Positions 32,379-32,379 of a stretch of DNA of 32,379 bases are shown here, in pieces (position 1 is the stretch's first letter; every line of letters begins with the position of its first letter). The notes under the pieces are model-generated. The model saw nothing but the letters and a program-made list of their open reading frames with translations, was not told the origin of the DNA and ran no database searches. Both the position numbers and the translations under genes were made by a program. Source of the stretch: a virus; the IMG/VR virus record IMGVR_UViG_3300046170_000051, positions 1 to 32,379 of that record. One strand, written 5' to 3'.

Positions 32379-32379
32379 T

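Noticed and set aside
1-32379. tRNA, rRNA or an integrase with a recognisable attachment site
   Set aside because: No cloverleaf pattern or tyrosine integrase motif was seen in the window by eye; this is not a full computational search.

Overview
The window is a 32 kb piece of an AT-rich tailed-phage genome (Caudoviricetes). Every convincing gene is on the minus strand, so the phage reads from right (32379) to left (1). Genes are packed tightly: TAATG and ATGA overlaps are frequent, and no gene-free stretch reaches 300 bp. The long non-contractile tail set (lambda-type terminase, portal, G/GT chaperone, tape measure, J-like tip protein) indicates a siphovirus. The host cannot be named from the sequence. 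The acidic SSB-like tail (DDDIPF), good Shine-Dalgarno sequences and a GTA-type holin fit a proteobacterial host. The overall look resembles uncultured marine siphoviruses, but that is an impression, not a search result.

Layout in transcription order. 32378-29590: end of an unidentified gene, a 58-aa protein, an SSB-like protein and a primase-helicase. 29588-29479: a phased repeat array and a long palindrome, a candidate origin or control region. 29476-27454: an unknown protein, an MT-A70 adenine methyltransferase, several small proteins, a DUF3310 protein and a small HTH protein. 27457-19429: a gpZ-like protein, both terminase subunits, a gpW-like connector, portal, a TUDOR-protease-capsid polyprotein and a small head protein. 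19426-7230: two tandem head-tail attachment paralogues, tail terminator, tail tube, G/GT chaperone with a canonical slippery site, tape measure, two tail-tip proteins, a J-like protein with an EF-hand, and a 1383-aa fibre with an S74 chaperone. 7228-5582: small proteins, an XhlA-like protein, holin and lysozyme. 5612-1: a PD-(D/E)XK nuclease, small genes, a degenerate serine-recombinase-like protein, a winged-helix regulator, a YqaJ exonuclease, a C5 methyltransferase module, three tiny genes and an Hjc-like resolvase.

How the parts work together. Primase-helicase and SSB-like protein replicate DNA; YqaJ exonuclease and resolvase recombine and process it; two methyltransferases may protect it. 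Terminase, portal and the capsid polyprotein build and fill the head. The tail genes follow lambda order. Holin and lysozyme release progeny.

Two things stand out. A repeated minus-strand motif, TATAAATATCAAAC, sits upstream of at least six transcription units; in two cases it is part of a 38-bp repeat flanking the C5 methyltransferase gene. Second, six core genes contain eight single-base excess events, all of the same sign and most in homopolymers. These look like insertion-type sequence errors rather than biology. The G/GT slip has the opposite sign and a textbook slippery site. Genes affected by the excess bases are annotated here at full repaired extent.
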